IMG/VR virus record: IMGVR_UViG_3300011116_000179
Coordinates: 1-28,611 of that record
Reading direction: 5' to 3' (one strand)
Length of the DNA stretch: 28,611 bases
Origin: a virus
Shown here in pieces: positions 5,026 to 12,988 of this stretch; position 1 is the first letter of the stretch; every line of letters starts with the position of its first letter. Made by a program: the position numbers and the translations under genes. The notes below the pieces were generated by a model. It was not told the origin of the DNA. It saw nothing but the letters and a program-made list of their open reading frames with translations, and made no database searches.

Positions 5026-5953
5026 CTGCTGCTCCTCGGAAATACGCAGTCCCTTCGATAACCTCGACGAGTTCAGGAGGTAAGAGTAGACCATCTCTGA
5101 AACATAGGACAGCAAAGCCTGAGCACCAAGGAACGGGATTGTCCTCAATATAAGAGAACTGACCTCCATCAGGATCAGCTAACATCCCCGTAGAAATACC
5201 GTATCTGCGACCTCGATAGTCTCCCCATCCTTTGACCTCTAAGAGATGGGTATGCCCTGAGACCGTAGAGATGCCTGCTTTTAGGGTGTTGTTGTAGCCT
5301 GAGTGGATACCTGAATGTTGGAGTCTATGCTTAATCATGCAGATGTCATTGACCATCACCGACCAACTGACAGACCACTCCGGCAGATGATCCTTAAGAG
5401 TCGTACCTTGAATGCCTTTGAACTCAGGAACAGATCCGGCTAATCTTTTGTCAAACCGTATGTCATGGTTTCCTGTGGTTCGATGTAAGAAAGTACCTAG
5501 ACCTTTACAGGCCTTGACGATCTGATCCATATGCCACTGAACCGCTTCGAGTTCATCGCGTAGGCTTGTGACTGGCTCCCAGTCCATAGGGCCATACTTG
5601 GAGATAGTTCCCCCGTCGAGAATATCTCCGTTTGCGATAATCGCTTTGGGCTTTAGGGTCTTGATGAGTTTTAAGAGTGCATTGAACCCAGCGGAAGGTT
5701 CTCCAGGCATGAAGTGAGCGTCAGAGAATACGATCACATAGCCTTCAGTTTCTAGCGTCGCTCGCCTACGATTTTCAGGTAAGGTAAAACGAGCGTCTTT
5801 TGTTGGAAGAAGGATGTTGTATTTCTTCTCGATTGCCCTTCGTCGCTCGTAAACATTGCGAAGAGTAAGACCGATACGGTCTGAAATCTTAGTTGGGCTT
5901 CCTAGTTCTTTCCAGACTCTGATGAACTCTTCATCTTCTGACTTTTTTCTCAC
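5018..5953 (-). CDS. HTH-fused calcineurin-like metallophosphoesterase
   Basis: 311 aa, GTG start with GGAG at six bases. Residues about 15-45 (SPTKISDRIGLTLRNVYERRRAIEKK) form a helix-turn-helix like that of phage terminase small subunits or resolvases. The rest carries the full metallophosphoesterase set: D78-x-H80 (FSDAH), G109-D110, G161-N-H-D164, H209, and G233-H-T-H236. It should bind two metal ions and hydrolyse a phosphate ester; substrate unknown (nucleic acid or nucleotide are possible). It lies between a small protein and the endolysin, so it is transcribed with the lysis genes although nothing ties it chemically to lysis. The catalytic set looks intact. Confidence 0.87.
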   Translation of the reverse strand: MRKKSEDEEFIRVWKELGSPTKISDRIGLTLRNVYERRRAIEKKYNILLPTKDARFTLPENRRRATLETEGYVIVFSDAHFMPGEPSAGFNALLKLIKTLKPKAIIANGDILDGGTISKYGPMDWEPVTSLRDELEAVQWHMDQIVKACKGLGTFLHRTTGNHDIRFDKRLAGSVPEFKGIQGTTLKDHLPEWSVSWSVMVNDICMIKHRLQHSGIHSGYNNTLKAGISTVSGHTHLLEVKGWGDYRGRRYGISTGMLADPDGGQFSYIEDNPVPWCSGFAVLCFRDGLLLPPELVEVIEGTAYFRGAAVG

Positions 5954-6197
5954 GCCAAGCTCCGCGCTCTATGCTCTGGATCATCTTGCGCGGAATCACC
6001 AAAGACTGAGCGATTGCGTCGTCAGTCAATGACTGACAAATTTTCACGCCCTGCTTGGTCTCTGCTAATAAGAATCCTATAGAGACAACAAGCGGGACTT
6101 GAAAGTCCTTGGCTTTCTCTGGGCTATCACCCCACCCAAGAGTGTCGTGGCAGGCATCTTCCCAAACTACTTTAACTATCGGAAGATTGTGCTTCAT
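5931..6197 (-). CDS. Small conserved phage protein, beta-rich
   Basis: 88 aa, overlapping both neighbours by about 23-26 bases. The pattern VKVVWEDACHDTLGW, then a strand containing VVSIGFLLAET, then a C-terminal IPRKMIQSIE is a common layout of small phage proteins of unknown role found near lysis genes: short beta strands and an IPR-x2-I ending. A weak purine-rich stretch precedes the ATG. No catalytic residues are evident. Confidence 0.65.
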   Translation of the reverse strand: MKHNLPIVKVVWEDACHDTLGWGDSPEKAKDFQVPLVVSIGFLLAETKQGVKICQSLTDDAIAQSLVIPRKMIQSIERGAWREKKVRR

Positions 6198-6390
6198 TCT
6201 TCTTATCTTTTATGGCATGGAACCATTTCCAGACAAGCCAGCCGGACTGTAACACAATGTAGAGCAAGGTAGCAACTGCCACCCATTCATTCAGAGTCAG
6301 ACCGCCAACAGTCACTGCTGTTGTGATTGCTACAGGAGGAGTGGCTTTTGCAACCTCTACCAGTACGTCTGACTTCTGTTCGGGTGTCAT
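6172..6390 (-). CDS. Class II-like small holin candidate
   Basis: 72 aa, start overlapping the previous stop (ATGA). The N-terminus is polar (MTPEQKSDVLVEVAKATPP), followed by a moderately hydrophobic stretch and then a strong hydrophobic segment WVAVATLLYIVLQSGWLVWKW, and a charged tail (KDKKNEAQSSDS). One or two membrane passes and a charged C-terminus match small holins of T7-like and related podoviruses. With the GTA-type protein at 4103-4528 this gives two membrane lysis candidates; one may be a holin and the other an antiholin or accessory protein. I see no Rz/Rz1 spanin pair. Confidence 0.7.
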   Translation of the reverse strand: MTPEQKSDVLVEVAKATPPVAITTAVTVGGLTLNEWVAVATLLYIVLQSGWLVWKWFHAIKDKKNEAQSSDS

Positions 6391-6701
6391 AGCATTTGAG
6401 ATGTCGTGAAGTTGCTAACTGGTAATTCTGGCAGAACTGGCAATTCTGGCAAAGTCTCTGGCAAAGTCTCTGGCAAAGTCTGCCAAGCACTCTCTACCCA
6501 AGTCCTGTCTGCATGGTTCCAATTCCACTGATAACCTGCTCTGTCTTGTGGCTTAGGGTCTCTTACGATCCATTCCCAGTTTAGCCATACCAACTCTTTG
6601 TCAGCAGGAACGTCTGTCGGAGGCTCTGGAGCCGGCTGCCAGCCTTCAGTGCCATCTGTTTCAGTGCTTGGGATAGACCCGTTCTTTGTCCAGTGTTGCA
6701 T
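6387..6701 (-). CDS. Proline/tryptophan-rich phage protein with LPE repeats
   Basis: 104 aa, with AGAGGT before its ATG. The first part has EGWQPAPEPPTDVPADKELVWL and several Trp-rich strands (WLNWEWIVRD, YQWNWNHADRTWVESAW). This is typical of small phage proteins encoded after tail fibre genes, perhaps fibre chaperones or caps, though no function is shown. Residues about 74-96 are a low-complexity run of TLPE, TLPE, TLPE, LPVLPE, LPV units, encoded by short tandem DNA repeats at 6417-6480. The stop overlaps the holin-like start. Confidence 0.65.
   Translation of the reverse strand: MQHWTKNGSIPSTETDGTEGWQPAPEPPTDVPADKELVWLNWEWIVRDPKPQDRAGYQWNWNHADRTWVESAWQTLPETLPETLPELPVLPELPVSNFTTSQML
6417..6480. 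repeat. Compound tandem repeat (18-mer x2, 12-mer x3)
   Basis: Two near-identical 18-base units (AACTGGYAATTCTGGCAR, 6417-6434 and 6435-6452) run into three exact copies of TCTGGCAAAGTC (6445-6456, 6457-6468, 6469-6480). All keep the reading frame of the minus-strand gene and encode LPE and LPV units. Such in-frame repeats can expand or shrink by slippage or recombination without breaking the gene. Confidence 0.9.
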
Positions 6702-6710
6702 GGTCTACCT

Positions 6711-8906
6711 CTATAAAGTTGGAAACGCTGCTGTTGGTGCAGTGAAGTTAGCTGTGTAGCGAGCATCGTTTGTAATTCTTACATCCTGAACGTACGCATT
6801 AGCCGCGCTTCCACCTGTCCTGTCAGCACCGATATACATGGAATTGGTTTGGTTGAAGTCTGTGCTTACCGTACCAGTACCGTCATTGGTACCGTTGATG
6901 TATATCTTCGTTTGATTGGTGCTTGTACCTTCTCTGACAACAGCAATATGCGTCCAGGTTGTAGCTGATACCGTACCTGTAGACGTGATCGTGCTTGATC
7001 CATAAGTAAAGACAACTTGGTTGCTGCTATTGAGCGATACCAACCATCCTGTTGTGCCAGTACCTTTACCGACAAGACCGTAGGTTCCAGAGGAGTTTCT
7101 ATAAACCCATAATTCAATCGTGAACTTGCCTGTGCCAATTCTTTGCGGAGGTTGATCCGGTATAAGCAGCCAGTCACCAGTACCGTCAAACGAAATACTA
7201 CTCCCACCCCACTTGCTCTGTGTCGTACTTATCTGAGCATTCCCCACCGTCTCCAAGTCATTCTTAGACGTAGCATCGAAAATACCAGCGTTGGTGAAGT
7301 TGGTTAACAAGACTACATTAGTTGTTGCTGTTGGTGGTTCTGTTGGCACTGAAATGGTTTCGGCGGTTCCGTTGGTGTATTTCAAACCGCTAATGTAACC
7401 ATTCATCACGTTAGCGGCACTACGATCACCACCTATATACAGCGTATCTGTTTGGTTAAAGTCTGTTGATACTGTTGCGGTGGCAGAACTTACACCATTG
7501 ATGTATAGTTGAAATCCGTTGGTTGATGTATTAGTTCTAACCGCAGCAACATGAGTCCAAGCAGAAGAAGGAATCGTTGTTGTTGTATCCACGTTAGTAG
7601 TGCCATGCGTAAACCTAAGCACGTTTGTTGATGTTACTTGTAAAACATAGCCGGTTGATGCGCCGCCTTTAGCTATGATGGAATGAGCCGTTCCTGATGC
7701 GTTTCTGTATACCCATGCTTGTATCGTAAAAGCACTAGTGCCAAGACGAAGGTTTGCATTGTCCGCAACACTCAAATAATCCCCGCTACCATCAAAATAC
7801 CCACTCCCACCATAGGTCGCAGCAGACCACGATGCAGTGGGGTTGAATGGGGAGAAGGCGACTACGGATGGAGTCCCTGTGACGGTTAAAGTATATGTAT
7901 TGCTTGCGTCCCTAAATCTGTTTGACTGGCATGTCAATAGTTGAGTATTAGTAATCGCTGTTAAAGGTGATGTTGGTACTGTTATAGTGCTGTTATTAGC
8001 CCCATAAACATCTGACGTAACTATTCGTACATTTGATAAGTACCCAGTAGCTCTGTACGAAGATGTGTAACTAATATACCCAACATATGTACTTCTCGTG
8101 GTTGGGTAATACCAAGTTGGGTTTGATGTATTAGTTCCTACTGATGTGCCATCAATCCATAATCTTGTTGTTGTAGCATTGTTTCCTATTGCTACATGAT
8201 GCCATGTGTTTGTAGCAATACCAGACGTTGGGGTGCTGATTTCTACTTGACCACCAGCACCATTAGACCATTGAACATAAAAAGTTGTTGAAGTTGCGTA
8301 TATCTGGTAAGCAACTCCGTTTGATGTACTAAAGCTAGCAGCTCCACCACCTTGGGATAAAAACACTCTATCCACCCAAGATGGCATATAAAACCAAAAC
8401 TCAATAGTAAAGTTGGTGGTTATATTTGGGTTACCGGACGCCGTTAAGTAATACAAACTACCATCAAAGTAATTCCCCCACCCAGTCTGACTGAACGGTG
8501 AGAACGTACCCTGTGTCGTGTTGCCGTTGCGGGTGATTGGGAAACCATCGGATGTGATGGTTGTGCTAACAACTGTTTGAGACTGGCTAACTGTGTAAGT
8601 CCCTGCCCCGCCAGTACCTGTACCAAGTGCGGTAATCGTTGTGTTGGCTGTTACACCTGTGCCGGTAATCAAACAACCAACGTAAATCGTTCCTGACGTT
8701 ACAGCCGTAACTGTCATCGTGGTTCCGGTAATGCTAGCCGTAAATACCGCATCACCAGCCGTACCACTATCTAAAAACAAATTGTTCTGTGCGCCGTTGG
8801 TTCCAGAGCCAGGAAGTAGTAGCGTGGTGTATTCGTAGTAAGGGTCTGGTGTGACTGCGCTACCTGAGAAGATAGACGCAATTGCTGCTGTAAGTGCGCC
8901 AGCCAT
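6711..8906 (-). CDS. Triple-LamG (concanavalin A-like) tail/receptor protein
   Basis: 731 aa from the ATG at 8906, formed by TAATG with the previous stop; an in-frame upstream start would overlap the previous gene. Three laminin-G/concanavalin A-like domains are visible at about residues 143-300, 365-515 and 565-720. Each has a YFDG/SFDG-G-YL strand, a [14 protein letters not shown] or FTIELWVY strand, and a W-HVA or WTHVA/WTHIA strand. The second and third share STDFNQT followed by YIG-DR. Such domains bind carbohydrate, so this is likely a host-surface-binding part of the tail. Residues about 49-118 are a Thr/Gly-rich module that appears inserted. The protein is Ser/Thr/Gly-rich throughout. 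It closes the fibre cluster. Confidence 0.82.
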   Translation of the reverse strand: MAGALTAAIASIFSGSAVTPDPYYEYTTLLLPGSGTNGAQNNLFLDSGTAGDAVFTASITGTTMTVTAVTSGTIYVGCLITGTGVTANTTITALGTGTGGAGTYTVSQSQTVVSTTITSDGFPITRNGNTTQGTFSPFSQTGWGNYFDGSLYYLTASGNPNITTNFTIEFWFYMPSWVDRVFLSQGGGAASFSTSNGVAYQIYATSTTFYVQWSNGAGGQVEISTPTSGIATNTWHHVAIGNNATTTRLWIDGTSVGTNTSNPTWYYPTTRSTYVGYISYTSSYRATGYLSNVRIVTSDVYGANNSTITVPTSPLTAITNTQLLTCQSNRFRDASNTYTLTVTGTPSVVAFSPFNPTASWSAATYGGSGYFDGSGDYLSVADNANLRLGTSAFTIQAWVYRNASGTAHSIIAKGGASTGYVLQVTSTNVLRFTHGTTNVDTTTTIPSSAWTHVAAVRTNTSTNGFQLYINGVSSATATVSTDFNQTDTLYIGGDRSAANVMNGYISGLKYTNGTAETISVPTEPPTATTNVVLLTNFTNAGIFDATSKNDLETVGNAQISTTQSKWGGSSISFDGTGDWLLIPDQPPQRIGTGKFTIELWVYRNSSGTYGLVGKGTGTTGWLVSLNSSNQVVFTYGSSTITSTGTVSATTWTHIAVVREGTSTNQTKIYINGTNDGTGTVSTDFNQTNSMYIGADRTGGSAANAYVQDVRITNDARYTANFTAPTAAFPTL

Positions 8907-9796
8907 TAGGTTACCCCCGCTCCAGAAACATACCAAGTGTCGGTTGCGGTTTTAACGCAAGTCGCTAAACCCTTTGTTGCTACCGTCCTGTTTCCCGTCG
9001 CTCCGTTAGCTAACTGGAAAGTAACACCAGCACCGGAGATCGTTAGGTTGCCTGAGTTGTCATTAACAACAAGAATGACTGTGCCAACAGGAAACGCTAC
9101 GGAGGAATTAGTTGGTACTGTCAAAGTAGCCGTTGAGCCACCCGTAAAGATGACATGCTTACCAGAATCGGTTAGAACCAACGTGTAAGAACTAGATCCA
9201 CCCGATGTCTGTGGGGCTGTTCTAAAGCCTACGGAATTAGTTCCGTCAACCGTACAGTTACTTAACGTCCCTGACGTTGGGGTTCCTAATACAGGTGTAA
9301 CTAAAGTCGGTGATGTAGAAAGTACCGTGTTGCCCGATCCTGTTGATGTTGTTACGCCTGTACCACCATTGGCTACCGGAAGCGTTCCTGTTACCTGCGT
9401 TGCTAAGTTAACTGAGCCAGGGACGGTCTTTAGGTTTCCAGACGCGTCGTAAACACCGTCTGTTGTCCAAGTGTCATTAGCAGCCAGCGTCACCTTTGCG
9501 ATCTGACGACTCGTAGACCCGCTAGAGTTGTTATAGGTCAGCGTAACGGTTACCGCTGCTGTATCTTTGTTTTGGATGGTGATCCACTTAACCACCCTTC
9601 TCGTGGACGACCCAGGAGAAGATACAAGTGTTACCGCAGTTGTGCCGTTAAGCGCACCGTCGCTTGCTCCTTCCGTAAGCGTTGATGACGTACTGTCAGC
9701 ATAAGCAACCGTAAATTCGGGGTTACTGGTAGCCGCAGCCCCAGACATCACCGCCTGTATCGTTTTCGTGGTTGCGTCAAGAACTAAAGTTCCCAT
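8906..9796 (-). CDS. Tail fibre-like structural protein
   Basis: 296 aa, ATG with AAGGAAAG upstream. Residues 1-125 are a beta-sandwich-like domain ([22 protein letters not shown]), residues 137-183 hold the [11 protein letters not shown] and [12 protein letters not shown] motifs also present in the large fibre next door, and residues 203-296 form another beta domain ([17 protein letters not shown] through [16 protein letters not shown]). The shared motifs suggest the two proteins are built from a common parts set and may form one fibre complex. No enzyme motif is visible. Structural role is inferred from composition, repeats and position. Confidence 0.75.
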   Translation of the reverse strand: MGTLVLDATTKTIQAVMSGAAATSNPEFTVAYADSTSSTLTEGASDGALNGTTAVTLVSSPGSSTRRVVKWITIQNKDTAAVTVTLTYNNSSGSTSRQIAKVTLAANDTWTTDGVYDASGNLKTVPGSVNLATQVTGTLPVANGGTGVTTSTGSGNTVLSTSPTLVTPVLGTPTSGTLSNCTVDGTNSVGFRTAPQTSGGSSSYTLVLTDSGKHVIFTGGSTATLTVPTNSSVAFPVGTVILVVNDNSGNLTISGAGVTFQLANGATGNRTVATKGLATCVKTATDTWYVSGAGVT

Positions 9797-9805
9797 TATC
9801 TTTCC

Positions 9806-12800
9806 TTAACTAAGAAACCATGCGTAGTTTTGCGCTGTAGAACTACCACCGCTTACAGTTGCCCATGATAAGTTACCAGAACCGTCAGTAGATAAGTATT
9901 GACCGTTAGATCCTGCGCTAGACGGGAATGTCAGTGTTGTCGTTCCTGACGACGCAGCCTTAAGCGTAACCGAGGCTGATCCAGAAGAACCGTAGGTTAG
10001 TTTGACACCCTTACCAGAACCACCCGTGTTTACAAGATCGATAATCCCGTCTGCGTAGACAGAACCGTCTGCCGCTAGATAACCTTGGCCTACTAAAACA
10101 CTCGTCCAGTAAAGCGCAGAACTCTGCTTGATTGCTTTGCCGCTTGTACCGTTAAAGACAGCAATGAAGTTATCTGTCGATGAACTTGGGCCGGTGACAT
10201 CACCACCACCCGCAGGCGTAGACCAAGACAGCGCACCAGAACCGTCAGTTTTAAGAAACTGACCTGACGTTCCATCAGCATTAGGTAATGTAAACGTGAC
10301 GTTAGCCGCAACCGTTCCAGGAGCCTTAAGCGCGATGTAGTTACTAGAGTCGGTGTCAGCAAACCGCATAGCACCAGTTGCGCCTAGCTGGACGTTTACA
10401 CCGTCCCAGGTTAGGTTCGATGAGCCACCAAAAGACCCTGAGCTATTAAACTGGATTTGAGTGCTAGATCCACCAGGAGTCGCAGACAACGAAGTCCAAG
10501 CAAGCGTTCCTGATCCGTTTGTTGTTAGTGCCTGACCGTTAGAACCATCAGCACTCGGAAGCGTATAAGTAACATTAGACGCTACCGTATTGGGAGCCTT
10601 GATGCCTATGTAGTTACTTGAGTCAAGATCCGCTAGACGAAGCGCACCTGTAGCACCTAACTGGACGTTAGAACCGTCCCAAGTAAGGTTTGCGGAAGCA
10701 CCAAACGCACCAGAAGAATTAAATTGAATCTGAGTGTTTGACCCAGCAGGATTCCCGCCAGCAGCACCCCAAGATAATCCACCAGACCCGTCAGACGTAA
10801 GGACATTTCCGTTCGTTCCGTAAGAGGTTGGGAACGTGTAGGTTTGTGTCGAGGTGGATGCAGAACTCGATGGTTGTAGACGTAGCGTCTTTGTGCCTGA
10901 TCCTGCATCTGCTGACTGGAGTTCGAGATACCCAGAAGTTCCTGCGCCCGTATTGGCCGTAACCTGCATATAGCCAACAAAAGAGCCCTGTCCAGTGTCT
11001 GTGATGCTTGCAGACGAACTCTGAATGAGTTTGCCTGTCGTACCATCAAACCTTGCAATCCGGTTATCTGTCGCACTACTGGGCCCAGAAACATCACCTG
11101 CCGTTAAGGTTGCGAACTCAAGCGCAGAACCACCAGAGTTAACCTTCAGGTATTGATTAGCAGAACCTAATGAAGAAAGACCAGTACCTCCGTTGGCGAC
11201 AGGCAGTGTTCCTGTAACACCAGTCGTTAAAGGCAATCCCGTGGCGTTGGTTAGCGTACCCGACGAAGGTGTACCTAGCGCACCACCGTTTACAACAACA
11301 GCACCAGAAGAACCTACGTTGACCGCTAGAGCAGTCGCTACGTTAGTTCCTAGTCCTGATATACCCGTAGAAACAGGAAGCCCTGTGGCGTTGGTTAGGG
11401 TTCCTGAGGTCGGGGTTCCTAACGCACCACCGTTAAGAACAAATGCTCCGGCAGACCCTACGCTTACACCAAGTGCAGTCGCTACGTTTGTGCCTAAACC
11501 CGATACGCCTGTAGATATTGGTAGACCTGTGACGTTGGTTAACGTACCGGAAGAAGGGGTTCCTAATGCTCCACCTGGAGCTATGTAATCCGTTCCAGCA
11601 GAAGCAGCAGTTACGACACCAGAGGTTGCCTTTAAGATACCCGTTGTTGTGGCCGCACGAATAACTTTCCCTGTACTTCCGTTGAAGATCGCTAACTGAG
11701 CGTCTGTTGAAGAAGCAGGGCCAGATACATCACCGCCAGTAGAAAGCGTTGCAAACTCAAGAGCCGTCCCACCTGAGTTAACGCGTAGAACTTGAAGGGC
11801 AGCACCTAAAGAGTTAAGACCCGTTCCACCAGACGTAACAGGAATCGCTGTACCGTTGTAGGTAAGCGAGATGTTTCCTGATGAAGTAATCGCAGAACTT
11901 GCAGTCAAGAACGCAGGAGGTGTAATACCTACCGATGTAACCGTTCCTGCGCCAGTTACAGACCCCCACTTAACGCCGCTTGTCTGTGTTGAGTCAGCAA
12001 TAAGGATCTGTCCATCAGTGCCTACAGGAACGCGAATGTTCGTCGTCCCTGAGTTAGCAATGATGTCGCCTTTTGTCGTCGTTGGGGCTAGAGCATTAAA
12101 CGCTGCGTCTTTAGCACTCTGCCCAGTACCGCCAGCAGAGATCGGGATTGAACCCGTTAACTTGGTCGCAGAGAGTGAGGTAATCCACGCAGGATCGGCA
12201 TAAGACCCGTTTGTATAAACACCGTTGGTTACGGTTGCTGCGTTGATATTCCAACTACCACTAGCACCAGAACCCGATGTCGTGACAAATGCACCAGTAG
12301 AACCTACCGCTATGCCAAGAGCAGTTGCTACGTTCGTTCCCAGGCCCGTAACGCCCGATAGCGGCATTCCGGTTGCGTTGGTAAGCGTAATGCTCGATGG
12401 CGTCCCCATCGCGCCGTTAAAGGTCGTAAAGGCTCCAGAAGAGCCTACGTTGACGGCTAAGGCTGTAGCTACATTAGTGCCTAGCCCAGAGACCCCTGTT
12501 GAGATTGGTAAACCTGTCGCGTTAGTTAAGGTCGCAGCAGAAGGAGTGCCAAGGTTAGGGGTTGTCAAAGATGGTGAGGTTGCGCGTACAACATCGCCTG
12601 TGCCTGTGGAACTAGAAAACGAGAGGTTGCCTGACCCATCTGTGCCTAAGACTGCGTTAGCAGAACCATCCACGGAAGGTAAGACAAAGGCTGTATTAGA
12701 CGAGATAGTCGCGGGAGCACGAAGTTCTATGTAGTTAGAACCGTTATCTGCGTCCTCTCCAAACCTTACGCGGCCTGCATTAGCCGTGACACCTGAGACC

Positions 12801-12988
12801 GTAAGAACATCGTTCGTTGTGAAGGTGTCGCCATCGAGTCCAGCCTGTTGATTTTTAAGCTGACTCATCAACTCCCGAATAGCGTTGTTGATGTTACTAG
12901 GCGCACAACCCTCGGCAATGTCGATACCGTCTATGTCGGTGTTATTGCCTGGAGTTGAGGAAAACTCACTTATTTTCGTCTTAGCCAT
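9806..12988 (-). CDS. Large repeat-containing tail fibre protein
   Basis: 1060 aa; start ATG overlaps the previous stop (TAATG). The N-terminus has an opening common in phage fibres (MAKTKISEFSSTPGNNTDID, then APSNINNAIRELMSQLKN), likely the virion-attachment part. The body is low-complexity Ser/Thr/Gly/Ala. A first repeat family (LGTPSSGTLTNATGLP-type followed by SGLGTNVATAL) occurs in pairs at about residues 144-234 and 473-600. A second family is a 91-residue unit at 750-840 and 841-922 (TQIQFNSSG, NLTWDG, NVQLGATGA, SSNYI, TDGSG). More diverged TDGSG-LSW units occur at 115-124, 731-740 and 1033-1042. These would form beta-rich fibre shafts. It is the largest protein in the window and has no chaperone domain. 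Confidence 0.85.
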   Translation of the reverse strand: MAKTKISEFSSTPGNNTDIDGIDIAEGCAPSNINNAIRELMSQLKNQQAGLDGDTFTTNDVLTVSGVTANAGRVRFGEDADNGSNYIELRAPATISSNTAFVLPSVDGSANAVLGTDGSGNLSFSSSTGTGDVVRATSPSLTTPNLGTPSAATLTNATGLPISTGVSGLGTNVATALAVNVGSSGAFTTFNGAMGTPSSITLTNATGMPLSGVTGLGTNVATALGIAVGSTGAFVTTSGSGASGSWNINAATVTNGVYTNGSYADPAWITSLSATKLTGSIPISAGGTGQSAKDAAFNALAPTTTKGDIIANSGTTNIRVPVGTDGQILIADSTQTSGVKWGSVTGAGTVTSVGITPPAFLTASSAITSSGNISLTYNGTAIPVTSGGTGLNSLGAALQVLRVNSGGTALEFATLSTGGDVSGPASSTDAQLAIFNGSTGKVIRAATTTGILKATSGVVTAASAGTDYIAPGGALGTPSSGTLTNVTGLPISTGVSGLGTNVATALGVSVGSAGAFVLNGGALGTPTSGTLTNATGLPVSTGISGLGTNVATALAVNVGSSGAVVVNGGALGTPSSGTLTNATGLPLTTGVTGTLPVANGGTGLSSLGSANQYLKVNSGGSALEFATLTAGDVSGPSSATDNRIARFDGTTGKLIQSSSASITDTGQGSFVGYMQVTANTGAGTSGYLELQSADAGSGTKTLRLQPSSSASTSTQTYTFPTSYGTNGNVLTSDGSGGLSWGAAGGNPAGSNTQIQFNSSGAFGASANLTWDGSNVQLGATGALRLADLDSSNYIGIKAPNTVASNVTYTLPSADGSNGQALTTNGSGTLAWTSLSATPGGSSTQIQFNSSGSFGGSSNLTWDGVNVQLGATGAMRFADTDSSNYIALKAPGTVAANVTFTLPNADGTSGQFLKTDGSGALSWSTPAGGGDVTGPSSSTDNFIAVFNGTSGKAIKQSSALYWTSVLVGQGYLAADGSVYADGIIDLVNTGGSGKGVKLTYGSSGSASVTLKAASSGTTTLTFPSSAGSNGQYLSTDGSGNLSWATVSGGSSTAQNYAWFLS
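10223..10741 (-). repeat. Tandem 273-bp coding repeat in fibre gene
   Basis: Two adjacent copies of a 91-codon unit, offset by 273 bases, each reading TQIQFNSSG, NLTWDG, NVQLGATGA, DSSNYI, APxTVAxNVT, LPxADG and NGSG/DGSG in order. Protein identity between copies is high by eye; the DNA has diverged at third positions. They are candidate sites for in-frame recombination. Confidence 0.8.
11185..11572 (-). repeat. Tandem LGTPSSGTLTNATGLP repeats in fibre gene, cluster 1
   Basis: Three consecutive units of about 49 codons carry GALGTP(S/T)SGTLTN(V/A)TGLP; the first two continue into SGLGTNVATAL and the third runs into [12 protein letters not shown] second cluster of two units of the same family lies at 12287-12559. 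Confidence 0.8.
12287..12559 (-). repeat. LGTPS/GLGTNVATAL repeats in fibre gene, cluster 2
   Basis: Two units of the family found at 11185-11572. Each reads LGTPS or MGTPSS, TLTNATG, (S/T)GLGTNVATAL and VGS(S/T)GAF. The copies are separated from cluster 1 by about 240 codons of non-repeat fibre sequence. Confidence 0.75.

Noticed and set aside
5026-5169. Upstream extension of the endolysin to ATG 5169
   Set aside because: Lies within the metallophosphoesterase coding region and would add a leader not seen in the GH108 family; the TTG at 5025 has an ideal ribosome binding site.
11193-12734. Long plus-strand open frames (11193-11588, 11871-12203, 12225-12734)
   Set aside because: They are antisense reflections of the Ser/Thr/Gly/Ala-rich fibre repeats; the Val/Pro/Ala-rich translations mirror repeat codons and have no start signals.
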